From assembly GCA_024655925.1 (NCBI GenBank), contig JANLFS010000007.1, positions 19,256-54,037 of the forward strand: a DNA stretch of 34,782 nucleotides, read 5' to 3'. The stretch comes from Bacillota bacterium. Its GTDB lineage: Bacteria > Bacillota > DTU025 > JANLFS01. Positions within the stretch are counted from its first letter, which is position 1. Every line of letters begins with the position of its first letter. The notes under the pieces are model-generated. The model was not told the origin of the DNA. It ran no database searches and saw only the letters and a list, made by a program, of their open reading frames with translations. The position numbers and the translations under genes are program-made. Below are positions 22,882 through 31,111 of the stretch, one piece after another.

Positions 22882-23622
22882 ATGGCTAAGATACAGCATC
22901 ACATTCACTGCCAGCCCGAGGACCTCGCCCCTTATGTATTGGCCCCGGGTGACCACGCCCGCGTCGACAGAATTGCGGCACACCTGGAGGAACCCAGGTT
23001 GGTCAGCGAGAGCCGCGGGTACCGCATTATAACCGGCCGGTACAAGGGAGCCCCTGTAACAGCCTGCTCCACGGGCATGGGATGCCCGCAGGTCGCGATC
23101 GCCGTCGAGGAGCTTGCCAATCTCGGAGTTCACACCTTCATCCGTGTGGGGTCGTGCGGAGCGCGTCAGGACTTCCTGAACATAGGGGACGTCGTTATCA
23201 CCAATGCTGCATACCGGGACGACGGCACGTCCATGTGTTACCTGCCGGCGCCGTTCCCCGCCGTCGCACATCAGGATGTGATGGATGCCTTGAGAGACGC
23301 CGCACGCAGCTGCGGTATACCTTGCCATGTCGGCATCACGGTCTCTGGTGATGCCTTCTATGGCCGGAAGTACGACAACCACTCGGACCTTCTCAAGCAA
23401 GCCGGTGTTCTCACTGTCGAGATGGAGAGCTCCACTTTGTTCATCGTTGCTCAGTGGCGCAAGGTCCGAGCAGGCACAATTCTGGCTGTGAGCGACAGGC
23501 CCGGGCAGAGAGTAACCGATCCCGAGGTGGAGAAGATCTTCCGTCGCGGGGAACAGGACATGATACGAATTGCCCTAGAATCGGTGAGGGTGTTGCACGA
23601 CAGGGACGCTGCCGCCAAGTAG
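22882..23622 (+). CDS. uridine phosphorylase / purine nucleoside phosphorylase family (PNP_UDP_1)
   Basis: Phosphorolytic nucleosidase of 246 residues from ATG 22882, with GGAGGAGGAG upstream. Motifs: DLAPYVLAPGDHARVDRIA (phosphate/active-site loop), CSTGMGCPQVAIAVEEL, FIRVGSCGA, SGDAFYGR and VEMESSTLF, the Glu-Met-Glu ribose-binding signature. The MESSTLF form is nearer to uridine phosphorylase than to DeoD, but base specificity is uncertain. It yields ribose-1-phosphate or deoxyribose-1-phosphate for the phosphopentomutase in the same locus. Confidence 0.92.
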   Translation: MAKIQHHIHCQPEDLAPYVLAPGDHARVDRIAAHLEEPRLVSESRGYRIITGRYKGAPVTACSTGMGCPQVAIAVEELANLGVHTFIRVGSCGARQDFLNIGDVVITNAAYRDDGTSMCYLPAPFPAVAHQDVMDALRDAARSCGIPCHVGITVSGDAFYGRKYDNHSDLLKQAGVLTVEMESSTLFIVAQWRKVRAGTILAVSDRPGQRVTDPEVEKIFRRGEQDMIRIALESVRVLHDRDAAAK

Positions 23623-23671
23623 AAGGTGTGCCCGCCCGATTCGCCATCCAGATATTAGAGGGGTGCACCGA

Positions 23672-25069
23672 GTGGCATTACCGAGCAAGTCGCTGTCTTG
23701 GCAGAAGTCTCTTTCGTACGCTGAGAGCCTCCAAGTATGGGCCCTGGTGTGGCCGGTAGTAATCATGTCTCTTCTGGAGAACGGTCTCCGATTGCTGGAG
23801 ATGTGGTGGGTGAAACCACTGGGAACCGCAGCTACTGCGACGCTGTCGGTCGCCGCTTCGATCACCCTCATCCTCGAGGCCATCGCTCGCCTGCTGCAGA
23901 CGGGGAACTTGGCAATCGCCTCCCGCCACGTCGGGGCGGCCGACCCTCAAGAGGCGATATCCGCCTTCTGCCACACCTTCATACTGGCGGTCGGCGTCTA
24001 TATGCTGCTAGGCCCGATTGGGTCGGGAGTGGCCCGTCCGCTCATCCTCCTGCTGGGATGGGAGGCGGATGTGGTTGGTCCCGCGGCGGGCTACATCCGG
24101 ATCATCCTTCTGGGGTCACTAGTGTACCTTCTCAAGCGAGTCATCTACAGTGCTTTCTATTCGTTCGGGGATTCAAAGGCCCCAATGAAGATCATGGCGG
24201 CGGCGGTCCTGGCCAACGCGGTCCTGGCCCCAGCACTCATCTACGGATGGGGGCCCATACCCAGGCTTGAGCTGAACGGGGCCGCGCTCGCCATGATTCT
24301 CGCCCAGGGGTTGGGCGTTGGAGTTGGCCTGATCATGTTGCAGGTTCGGCACAGGGGGCATTTCAACATCACCGGCATGGTCAGGACCAAGCTCAGATGG
24401 GAGCGGTTCGTCGAAATCGCGCGGATCGGATTGCCGGTCGGAGCGCAGACCGTGTCCAGGAGCTTCTCGCACCTGGTCATGCTCAGGATCGTGTCCATTT
24501 TCGGAACTGCGGCCGTGGCTGGGTATGGGGTCGGTTCGCGCGTCGCCGGGTTCCCCCTGATGATTGCCACAGGCGCCTCAATAGCAAGTGGGGCCCTGGT
24601 GGGCCAGAGGCTTGGCGCCAAAGATCCCGATGGCGCGGAACGTGCGGCGTATACCGCAACCGGAATGACGTGCCTCATCCTGGCAGCCACCTCCGCCGTG
24701 GCTTTCACAACAGCGCCGTGGCTGATCGGGCAGTTCACCCGAGACCCCGAGACTATCGTAAACGGCGTGGCTTACCTGAGGATGCTCGCCCTGGTCCACG
24801 TGTTTGTGGGGATAACCATGTGCCTGAGAGGCGCAATGAACGGTGCTGGGTACACGCTTGTTCCTGTCTACCTTGAGAACATCGACCTGTGGGTGATCCA
24901 GATCCCCGTCGCTTTTCTGCTAGGGCAACACCTGGGCTTCGGAACCCAGGGCCTTTGGTGGGGTATCGCCATCTCCGAGGTGGTCCTGGGCATCGCGTAC
25001 ATTTGGCTCTTCAGGATGGGACGCTGGAAATACGTAAGAATAGCCCGGCCCGGAACGCCCCATAGCTGA
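23672..25069 (+). CDS. MATE-family efflux transporter
   Basis: Multidrug and toxic compound extrusion protein, 465 residues with about twelve hydrophobic segments. GTG 23672 is preferred since AGAGGGG (23656-23662) is nine bases upstream but abuts GTG 23663. MATE features: WPVVIMSLLENGLRLLEMWWV near the N-terminus, ARIGLPVGAQTVSRSF at the start of the second half, GYGVGSRVAGFPLMIATGAS, and ALVGQRLGAKDPDGAE. It is an ion-coupled exporter. Placement inside a nucleoside operon suggests export of a nucleobase or nucleoside analogue, which is inference. Confidence 0.93.
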   Translation: MALPSKSLSWQKSLSYAESLQVWALVWPVVIMSLLENGLRLLEMWWVKPLGTAATATLSVAASITLILEAIARLLQTGNLAIASRHVGAADPQEAISAFCHTFILAVGVYMLLGPIGSGVARPLILLLGWEADVVGPAAGYIRIILLGSLVYLLKRVIYSAFYSFGDSKAPMKIMAAAVLANAVLAPALIYGWGPIPRLELNGAALAMILAQGLGVGVGLIMLQVRHRGHFNITGMVRTKLRWERFVEIARIGLPVGAQTVSRSFSHLVMLRIVSIFGTAAVAGYGVGSRVAGFPLMIATGASIASGALVGQRLGAKDPDGAERAAYTATGMTCLILAATSAVAFTTAPWLIGQFTRDPETIVNGVAYLRMLALVHVFVGITMCLRGAMNGAGYTLVPVYLENIDLWVIQIPVAFLLGQHLGFGTQGLWWGIAISEVVLGIAYIWLFRMGRWKYVRIARPGTPHS

Positions 25070-25156
25070 TGCGGGGGTCACGGCGCCATGGAGGCCGTGG
25101 AGCTGGCGCGGAGGACTGGGGAACGGGTGTGAGCCGTGTGCCGAGAGGAGACGAAA

Positions 25157-26119
25157 ATGCGAATCTACTACGCGAGGCCGATCTTCACCCGCTCCGAACA
25201 CGAGTTCAACACAAAAGTGGAGAAGCTCGTGGACGAGGCGGGAATCAGCCGGCAAAGATGGGGCGGCACAAAGGAGAACGCCACCCGCACCAGGGCGAAG
25301 AGGGTGTTTGACAACGACTATGCCGGCCTCGAGGAGGCTCAGGCTATGCTCGCCGTCTTGAGTGGGACGGAAGTCGACGATGGGACGGCCGCGGAGATCG
25401 GAATCTTCCACGCTCTTATGCGGGCGGACAAGGGCAAAAAAGGCATCGTCGCGGTGTTGGACGACTGGCGCACCGACACTGAGAACCCGAAGTTCGAGGG
25501 GAGGGGCCTGAGCTATTCGATATTGGGCTGTCTACGGAGATCGGGTGTGATAGTCCAGACAGTCGAGGATGGGATCGAGAAGCTCCGGGAGTGGGATAGG
25601 GAGCTCGAGGCTTCAGCCCCGACGCCCGAGGCATCGTGTGCAGTTGACGAGACTGGTGAGCCAGCAAGACTCGTCTACCTCACCGGCCCTCTGTATACCC
25701 CCTACGCGCGGCGACACATCGCCGAATGTGCTCAGGCCCTGCGGGAGAGGGGCATGGAGGTCTATGTCCCTTCCGGGCGGGCCGAAGCGCGCCCCACGCT
25801 CACGCCTGAAGAGGTGTTCGACCAGGACGCCGCGGCGTTGTCGCGCGCGAAGGCACTCGTGGCTGTAATGGACGGTGCACAAGTCGATGACTCGGTGGCC
25901 ATGGAAATCGGCATATTCTGCGTGCTGCTCAGGCGAGACCCTGCGAAGAAAGGAATGCTGGGCCTGATGACGGACTCCCGCGGCCTGCGCTGGCGAGACA
26001 ACGAGTTCGGGACCAACCTCTTCGTTGCTGGGATCATACACGAGTGCGGCCGCATCATGGACGATTTCGACGGGCTCGCCGGGCAGCTCGATGCCTGGAT
26101 GAAGGAAGTCTTAACATGA
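25157..26119 (+). CDS. tandem-duplicated nucleoside 2-deoxyribosyltransferase-like protein
   Basis: A 320-residue protein with two copies of the deoxyribosyltransferase fold, about 170 residues apart. ATG 25157 follows GAGAGGAG at a normal distance. Copy 1: IYYARPIFT (3-11), FDNDYAGLEEAQAMLAVLSG, VDDGTAAEIG (73-82, Glu80). Copy 2: VYLTGPLYT (173-181), FDQDAAALSRAKALVAVMDG, VDDSVAMEIG (243-252, Glu250). Both retain the catalytic-type Glu. Copy 1 has lost the Gly of the GP loop and copy 2 the Gly of DDG. A linker near 150-170 (EASAPTPEAS) joins them. Family enzymes are oligomers with shared active sites, so the fusion may form an internal pseudo-dimer. Substrate unknown. It overlaps the next gene by four bases. 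Confidence 0.88.
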   Translation: MRIYYARPIFTRSEHEFNTKVEKLVDEAGISRQRWGGTKENATRTRAKRVFDNDYAGLEEAQAMLAVLSGTEVDDGTAAEIGIFHALMRADKGKKGIVAVLDDWRTDTENPKFEGRGLSYSILGCLRRSGVIVQTVEDGIEKLREWDRELEASAPTPEASCAVDETGEPARLVYLTGPLYTPYARRHIAECAQALRERGMEVYVPSGRAEARPTLTPEEVFDQDAAALSRAKALVAVMDGAQVDDSVAMEIGIFCVLLRRDPAKKGMLGLMTDSRGLRWRDNEFGTNLFVAGIIHECGRIMDDFDGLAGQLDAWMKEVLT

Positions 26120-27366
26120 CACGCGTTGTTAGGAGCGCGTCTGACTACATGAGACGGGTGCGCGGGCTGGACCAAAGCATCGGTCTGTACTTCGCCGCGG
26201 TGGCGTTGAGCAGTATCGCGCTGGGTATATTCAGCGTCGCTTTCAACCTGTACATCCTCTCTGTCGGGATCGGCGAGGGCAAGCTCGGCGCGATTGTCGG
26301 CGCAGGCCCCTTTGCTACGGCGCTTGTGGCGATCCCCGTAGCCTTCGCAGCGGAGATCATCGGCTACAAGAGGAGCTTCTTGATCATTCTGGCCATTACC
26401 GGGGCCACGCAGCTCGCCCGGGTGGCCACGGCTAGTGTGCCCGTGATACTCGTGGCCGCCTTCATAAGCGGGCTCGGCTCCGCGGGCGAGTTTGTGGTGA
26501 AGCTCCCGTTTCTTGCAGACTACAGCGACGCCTCGAACCGGACCCTCGTTTTCAGCTTGAACACCCTGCTGACTAGTGTGGCCACAGCCGTCGGCACGGT
26601 TCTCGCCGGGTACATGCCGAATATGGGGCGCCTCGCCTCGTTCGACCTCAGCCTGGCGTACCGGTACACCTTGTACTTCGCGTCTGCGTTGAACCTGCTT
26701 GGGCTGGTGCCTTTGTGGTTCATCAAGGCGAGGAAGCCGAAAGAGAGGAAGACCATAAGCCTCGGCCCTTACCTTTGGGGAATAGACAGGCGCACGGTGA
26801 AACTGGCATGTATGTCATTGTTTCGCGGCCTGAACATGGGGTTCGTGAATCCGTTTCTCAACATCTACTTCATCAATCATCTGGGCACTACCCGGGAGTT
26901 TTTCAGCAACATCTCGGCGCTCGCGATAATCCCGATCATGATCGGAGTCGCCCTGGGGCCGCACCTGGCGAAGCGCATCGGCAATGTGCGAGCCATTACA
27001 GTGCTGCGTTGGGGCATACCTGTTCCCGCCCTGGTGATGGCTCTCACGACCAACCCGATCACTGCAGCAGTTGCCGAGTGGGTCCACCGGGTGGCCTCGA
27101 TGATGGAGACGCCCTTGTCGTTTGCTTACTCCATGGAGGTGGCCACGGAACGGACCAGGGCGGCGACGGCAGCGTGGCTTCATGTCACTTTTGTGCTGGG
27201 AACGGCTGCGGCCGCTCCGATCACTGGCCTCTGCCTGGCCCAGGCCAACTACCGGCTTCCATTCTATCTGTCTGCCGTGTCCATGGCTACAGCGGGCCTG
27301 TTGAATGAGGTGTTTTTCGGGGTGCGCGCGGCGCGGCAGCGGATGCAGGAGCGGACAGCAGCATGA
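26116..27366 (+). CDS. major facilitator superfamily transporter
   Basis: A 416-residue membrane protein with about twelve hydrophobic segments. ATG 26116 overlaps the previous stop (ATGA). MFS hallmarks include a loop 2-3 region (PVAFAAEIIGYKRSFLI) and the two six-helix halves separated by a charged central loop (IKARKPKERKTISLG). FRGLNMGFVNPFLNIYF starts the second half. No substrate can be read from the sequence. With MATE it makes two secondary transporters inside the nucleoside locus; one could export bases, the other import or export pentoses. The stop overlaps the region just before the isomerase-like gene. Confidence 0.9.
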   Translation: MTRVVRSASDYMRRVRGLDQSIGLYFAAVALSSIALGIFSVAFNLYILSVGIGEGKLGAIVGAGPFATALVAIPVAFAAEIIGYKRSFLIILAITGATQLARVATASVPVILVAAFISGLGSAGEFVVKLPFLADYSDASNRTLVFSLNTLLTSVATAVGTVLAGYMPNMGRLASFDLSLAYRYTLYFASALNLLGLVPLWFIKARKPKERKTISLGPYLWGIDRRTVKLACMSLFRGLNMGFVNPFLNIYFINHLGTTREFFSNISALAIIPIMIGVALGPHLAKRIGNVRAITVLRWGIPVPALVMALTTNPITAAVAEWVHRVASMMETPLSFAYSMEVATERTRAATAAWLHVTFVLGTAAAAPITGLCLAQANYRLPFYLSAVSMATAGLLNEVFFGVRAARQRMQERTAA

Positions 27367-27386
27367 GTCGAAGCGGAGGGGTGAAG

Positions 27387-28628
27387 ATGATAAAGGTTAA
27401 CGTCGTTCCTTTTACGTCTCTGCGAGGAAACAGAGAAGCTACACAGGATAGGGTGTTGCAGCTCTTCGGGGAAATCGAAGTCCTTCCAGGGCTCGAGTGT
27501 ACGCTGGTGGATCCCAATGAAAAGCAGCCTGAGGCGGACGTCACCGTACTTCTGGCGATGGGCGGCGGGATCGAGCCCAGGATGCTGCCGTTCATAGAAT
27601 GCATGGACGAGCCGGCATTGATCCTCGCAAGGCCGGCGGGGAACGCCCTTGCGGCAGCGCTCGACGTCCTCGCGATCGCAAACGGGGCTGGCCGCCCAGG
27701 CCGGATCGTGCAGGCGACAGAAGGATGGCAGGATGAGCTCAGTGAGCTCATCGCGGTTTTCGCCGCCGGTGCCAGGTTGAAGGGAAGGCACATCGGGGTC
27801 ATCGGAACCCGGGCGATCGAGGTCATGGACGTACTCCGCCTGACGATCCAGGTCAGGAAGGTTTGGGGCCCTCGCCTCGTTCATATGGAGATGCAGGAAC
27901 TGATCGATGGTATAAGGAGCGTGGACCCTGCTCAAGCCAGGCAGAGAGCAGAAGAGTTCGGCAGGGGTGCCTCCAGGATCGTCGAGCCAGACCAAGAGAC
28001 ACTCGTCGGGGCGGCGCAGATCTACTTGGGCCTGCGCCGGGTGGTCGAGAGCCGGCGCCTGAATGCGGTCACGGTCAAATGCTTCGACCTCATCCCGGTC
28101 CTTGCCAATACCGGATGTTACGCGCTGGCCCGGCTGAACGAAGAGGGAATCCCGGCAGGGTGTGAGGCGGATGTCCTCTCCACTCTTGGCATGCTGTTTA
28201 TTCGCGAACTGACAGGCCTTCCGAGCTTCATGGCGAATCCAGTGGTCATAGATCCGGGTTCCGGGATGATCACCCTTGCCCATTGCACCATTGCGCGGAA
28301 CATGGCCACCTCATACATTATCCGGTCTCACCTGGAGTCTGGGCTGGGTGTGGGGATCCAGGCGGACCTCAGTCCCGGTCCCGTGACGATTGTGAGGCTG
28401 GGCGGTGGGAGGCTGGACCAGGTGTTCGCGGCGCGTGGCGACCTCAGTGGATGCGGCTTTAGGGATGACATGTGCAGAACTCAGCTTATGATAAAGCTGT
28501 CGGATCCCGAGACCGCCAGATCGATTCTGTCCCGGCCCCTGGGCAACCATCACCTGGTCGTGGCTGGGGACTGGTTGAAGAGAATCCGCGAGTTTCAATC
28601 TATCTTCATGCGAGCGGACGGGGTCTAG
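27387..28628 (+). CDS. L-fucose/L-arabinose isomerase-like protein
   Basis: A 413-residue protein related to fucose/arabinose isomerases. ATG 27387 follows GGAGGG at six bases; an in-frame ATG 27363 overlapping the MFS stop lacks its own site. The C-terminal catalytic-like part contains TVKCFD (C232-D234), then CYALARLNEEGIPAGCEADV (E260, D262), LTGLPSFMANP and AHCTI (H299), the residues expected to bind the divalent metal and sugar in this family. Family enzymes interconvert aldoses and ketoses. Lying between transporters and phosphopentomutase, it may isomerise ribose or another pentose released from nucleosides, but no such role is established to my knowledge. Confidence 0.85.
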   Translation: MIKVNVVPFTSLRGNREATQDRVLQLFGEIEVLPGLECTLVDPNEKQPEADVTVLLAMGGGIEPRMLPFIECMDEPALILARPAGNALAAALDVLAIANGAGRPGRIVQATEGWQDELSELIAVFAAGARLKGRHIGVIGTRAIEVMDVLRLTIQVRKVWGPRLVHMEMQELIDGIRSVDPAQARQRAEEFGRGASRIVEPDQETLVGAAQIYLGLRRVVESRRLNAVTVKCFDLIPVLANTGCYALARLNEEGIPAGCEADVLSTLGMLFIRELTGLPSFMANPVVIDPGSGMITLAHCTIARNMATSYIIRSHLESGLGVGIQADLSPGPVTIVRLGGGRLDQVFAARGDLSGCGFRDDMCRTQLMIKLSDPETARSILSRPLGNHHLVVAGDWLKRIREFQSIFMRADGV

Positions 28629-28682
28629 CGGACACGCCCTGGGCTCGGTTGGATCCCTGGAGTACAAGGAGGCAGTTACTTG

Positions 28683-29900
28683 GTGAGTGCAGGCATTGTG
28701 GACAGAGTCATCTTGATCGTCATGGATAGTGTGGGCATCGGGGCCTTGCCCGACGCCGACTCTTTCGGAGATGTGGGCAGTGACACGTTGCGCAACACAG
28801 CCCGCGCGGTGGGAGGGCTCAACCTGCCCTTTTTCTCTCGCCTTGGCCTTGGGAACCTGGCCCAGGGTTTCGGAGAGCCGATCCTGGGTGTGCCCGCTGT
28901 AGAGGCGCCACTCGCCGCATTCGGCCGGATGGCGGAGAAATCCTCCGGGAAGGACACGACGACAGGCCACTGGGAGATAGCAGGCATTATCCTGGACCGG
29001 CCGTTCCCGGTCTACCCGGATGGTTTCCCGCCCGAAGTCATCAGTGCCTTCGAAGATGCCATAGGCACCAGGACTCTCGGCAATAAGCCGGCCTCGGGAA
29101 CGGAGGTCATCAAGGAGCTGGGCGATGAGCATGTGAGAACTGGGTTCCCGATCGTCTACACCTCCGCGGACAGTGTGTTCCAGATCGCTGCCCACGAGGA
29201 CGTGATTCCCGTGGAGAGACTCTACGAGATGTGCCGGATCGCACGGTCATTGCTTGCCGGTGAGCACGGAGTCGGGCGTGTCATTGCCCGCCCGTTTGTG
29301 GGCACGCCAGGCAAGTACGTAAGGACTGAGCGGCGCAAGGACTTCTCCATCAAGCCCCCACGGAGGACCCTGTTGGACTTCATCGGGGCGGCTGGAATGG
29401 ACGTGACCGGGGTAGGCAAGATCGAGGACATATTCGCATTTCAGGGCCTCACCCGCTCGGACCATACCGGCAACAACGAAGAAACGATGATGGCTGTAAC
29501 GAGGCTGGTCCAGGAGGACAGCAAAGGTCTCATCTTCGCGAACTGCGTCGACTTCGACATGCTCTGGGGGCACCGCAATGATGCGCGGGCGTATGCGCGG
29601 GGCCTGGAGGAGCTAGATGGGATGATTGAAAACCTCACCGGGGTCCTCCGTGACCGGGACGTGCTTGTCGTCACGGCGGACCATGGTTGTGACCCCACGA
29701 CACCGAGCACGGACCATTCGCGAGAGTACGTTCCGCTACTTGTCTACGGAAAGACCGTCAGGCCTGGCGCGTTTCTCGGCACCCGCGCCTCGTTTGCCGA
29801 CCTTGGGCGGACGATTGCAGACCTGCTCGGGGTGGAGGCAGATATCTCGGGCGAGAGCTTCAGAGATGCGATCCTGAAAGGAAGTGTGCCATGTCTATGA
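28683..29900 (+). CDS. deoB: phosphopentomutase
   Basis: Alkaline-phosphatase-superfamily mutase, 405 residues. AGGAGG (28667-28672) serves either GTG 28683 or TTG 28680 one codon upstream; GTG is preferred. Diagnostic motifs: [17 protein letters not shown] (metal ligand Asp), [18 protein letters not shown] (phosphorylated Thr region), TNxTGK-like KADSV is absent but [14 protein letters not shown] is present, and [20 protein letters not shown] near the C-terminus. It converts ribose-1-phosphate or deoxyribose-1-phosphate to the 5-phosphate, linking the phosphorylase above to central metabolism. The ribokinase start lies inside its last codons. Confidence 0.97.
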   Translation: MSAGIVDRVILIVMDSVGIGALPDADSFGDVGSDTLRNTARAVGGLNLPFFSRLGLGNLAQGFGEPILGVPAVEAPLAAFGRMAEKSSGKDTTTGHWEIAGIILDRPFPVYPDGFPPEVISAFEDAIGTRTLGNKPASGTEVIKELGDEHVRTGFPIVYTSADSVFQIAAHEDVIPVERLYEMCRIARSLLAGEHGVGRVIARPFVGTPGKYVRTERRKDFSIKPPRRTLLDFIGAAGMDVTGVGKIEDIFAFQGLTRSDHTGNNEETMMAVTRLVQEDSKGLIFANCVDFDMLWGHRNDARAYARGLEELDGMIENLTGVLRDRDVLVVTADHGCDPTTPSTDHSREYVPLLVYGKTVRPGAFLGTRASFADLGRTIADLLGVEADISGESFRDAILKGSVPCL

Positions 29901-30820
29901 TCGTGGTTTTGGGAAGTCTCAATATGGATCTGGTCACCAGAGTCTCCCGACTCCCAATGAAGGGGGAGACCCTCACTGCACTTGGATTCCACACAGTCCC
30001 GGGAGGCAAAGGAGCCAACCAGGCCCTTGCCGCCGCCAGGCTCGGGGCAGATGTCAGGATGATCGGCCGAGTGGGACGCGATGCTTACGGTGAGATGCTT
30101 CTGGCGAACCTGTGCGCGGACGGGGCGGATGTCTCGCACGTGGTATTGGACTCGAGCGCTCCGACGGGGATGGCCTTCATTACCGTGGACACTGCCGGGG
30201 CAAACACCATCGTTGTCTACCCCGGCGCCAATGCCCATTGCTCTGAGGAAGATGTGGACGCCTGTCGCAGCTTGATCAGTGGCGCCCGGGTTCTCATCGC
30301 TCAACTTGAAATCCCAGTTGAGACAGTGGAGTACGCATTTGAGCTCGCCCGGGCCTCGTCGGTCATGACGATCCTGAACCCGGCGCCCGCGCGGAAGCTG
30401 CCCGCGGCTCTTCTGGCCTCCACTGACCTCTTGATTCCGAACGAGGTTGAAGCTGGCCTCCTCTCCGGGATGCCGGTTTCCGACCCGGACAGCGCACTGC
30501 GTGCTGCGGCCCACCTACGCGAGCAAGGCCCTGCGCGGGTAGTGATCACTCTGGGGTCGAAGGGGGCTATCTACGCCGGGCCTGAGGGGACCATCCACGG
30601 TCACGCTTTCAGGGTACAGGCAGTCGATTCAACGGCTGCCGGAGATGCATTCATCGGCGCGTGGGCCGCTGCGTGGACTCGCGGTGCCGCGATTTCGGAG
30701 AGCCTACGGTATGCCTCAGCCGCCGGTGCGGCGGCAACCACCACTGTCGGCGCGCAATCCTCGTTGCCCAGGCCCGAGCAGGTTCTCGCCCTCTTGGAGC
30801 AGCGTTCGCCATCGGATTAA
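29891..30820 (+). CDS. rbsK: ribokinase (PfkB family)
   Basis: A 309-residue carbohydrate kinase from ATG 29891, overlapping the deoB end by ten bases. PfkB motifs: [30 protein letters not shown] (first signature), NPAPA and NEVEA typical of ribokinase, and the catalytic [14 protein letters not shown] with its Asp base. It phosphorylates ribose to ribose-5-phosphate. The hydrolase upstream releases free ribose, so this completes the hydrolytic route while deoB completes the phosphorolytic one. It is the last gene of the locus; the following 291 bases hold only small dyads and the promoter of the next unit. Confidence 0.95.
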   Translation: MSMIVVLGSLNMDLVTRVSRLPMKGETLTALGFHTVPGGKGANQALAAARLGADVRMIGRVGRDAYGEMLLANLCADGADVSHVVLDSSAPTGMAFITVDTAGANTIVVYPGANAHCSEEDVDACRSLISGARVLIAQLEIPVETVEYAFELARASSVMTILNPAPARKLPAALLASTDLLIPNEVEAGLLSGMPVSDPDSALRAAAHLREQGPARVVITLGSKGAIYAGPEGTIHGHAFRVQAVDSTAAGDAFIGAWAAAWTRGAAISESLRYASAAGAAATTTVGAQSSLPRPEQVLALLEQRSPSD

Positions 30821-31062
30821 CTTAAGGCAACTTCAGATTGAGCCGGCCCCGGCGTTCTTCCGGAAGGAGGCTCTCCGCAAGGACGTGCCGCTCGAGAGCA
30901 TGTAGTCATCTGATCAACCTAACGCCCAAATACTGCCTGCATCCCGCTTCCGGCAAGGCTCTGCGCATCTAGCCTGGCCGCCTGGTCAGCTTCTCTTGCT
31001 CACCCAACCTTCAGTCGCGTGCACCTGGCCCCCTGTGCCACTGGTGGAGTCACGTAACACCC

Positions 31063-31091
31063 TTGACAATGCGAGGGCGAGCAACTAGAAT
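31063..31091 (+). promoter_or_regulatory. sigma-A promoter of the SorC-family regulator operon
   Basis: TTGACA (31063-31068) and TAGAAT (31086-31091) are separated by exactly 17 bases, one mismatch from consensus overall. Transcription would begin near 31098, leaving a leader of about 14 bases that contains the GGGAGGG ribosome binding site. CCAC/GTGG arms at 31038-31047 just upstream could be part of an operator, but this is weak. Confidence 0.85.
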
Positions 31092-31111
31092 GTGTGTGGG
31101 AGGGAAAATCT

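Noticed and set aside
30842-30866. Short palindromes (GCCGG/CCGGC and CTTCCGGAAG) after ribokinase considered as a terminator
   Set aside because: The loops are too small or absent for stable RNA hairpins and no T-run follows.
30645-30905. 86-codon + strand frame overlapping the end of ribokinase and the following gap
   Set aside because: Most of it lies in another frame of rbsK; the composition is Pro/Arg-rich and no start signal supports it.
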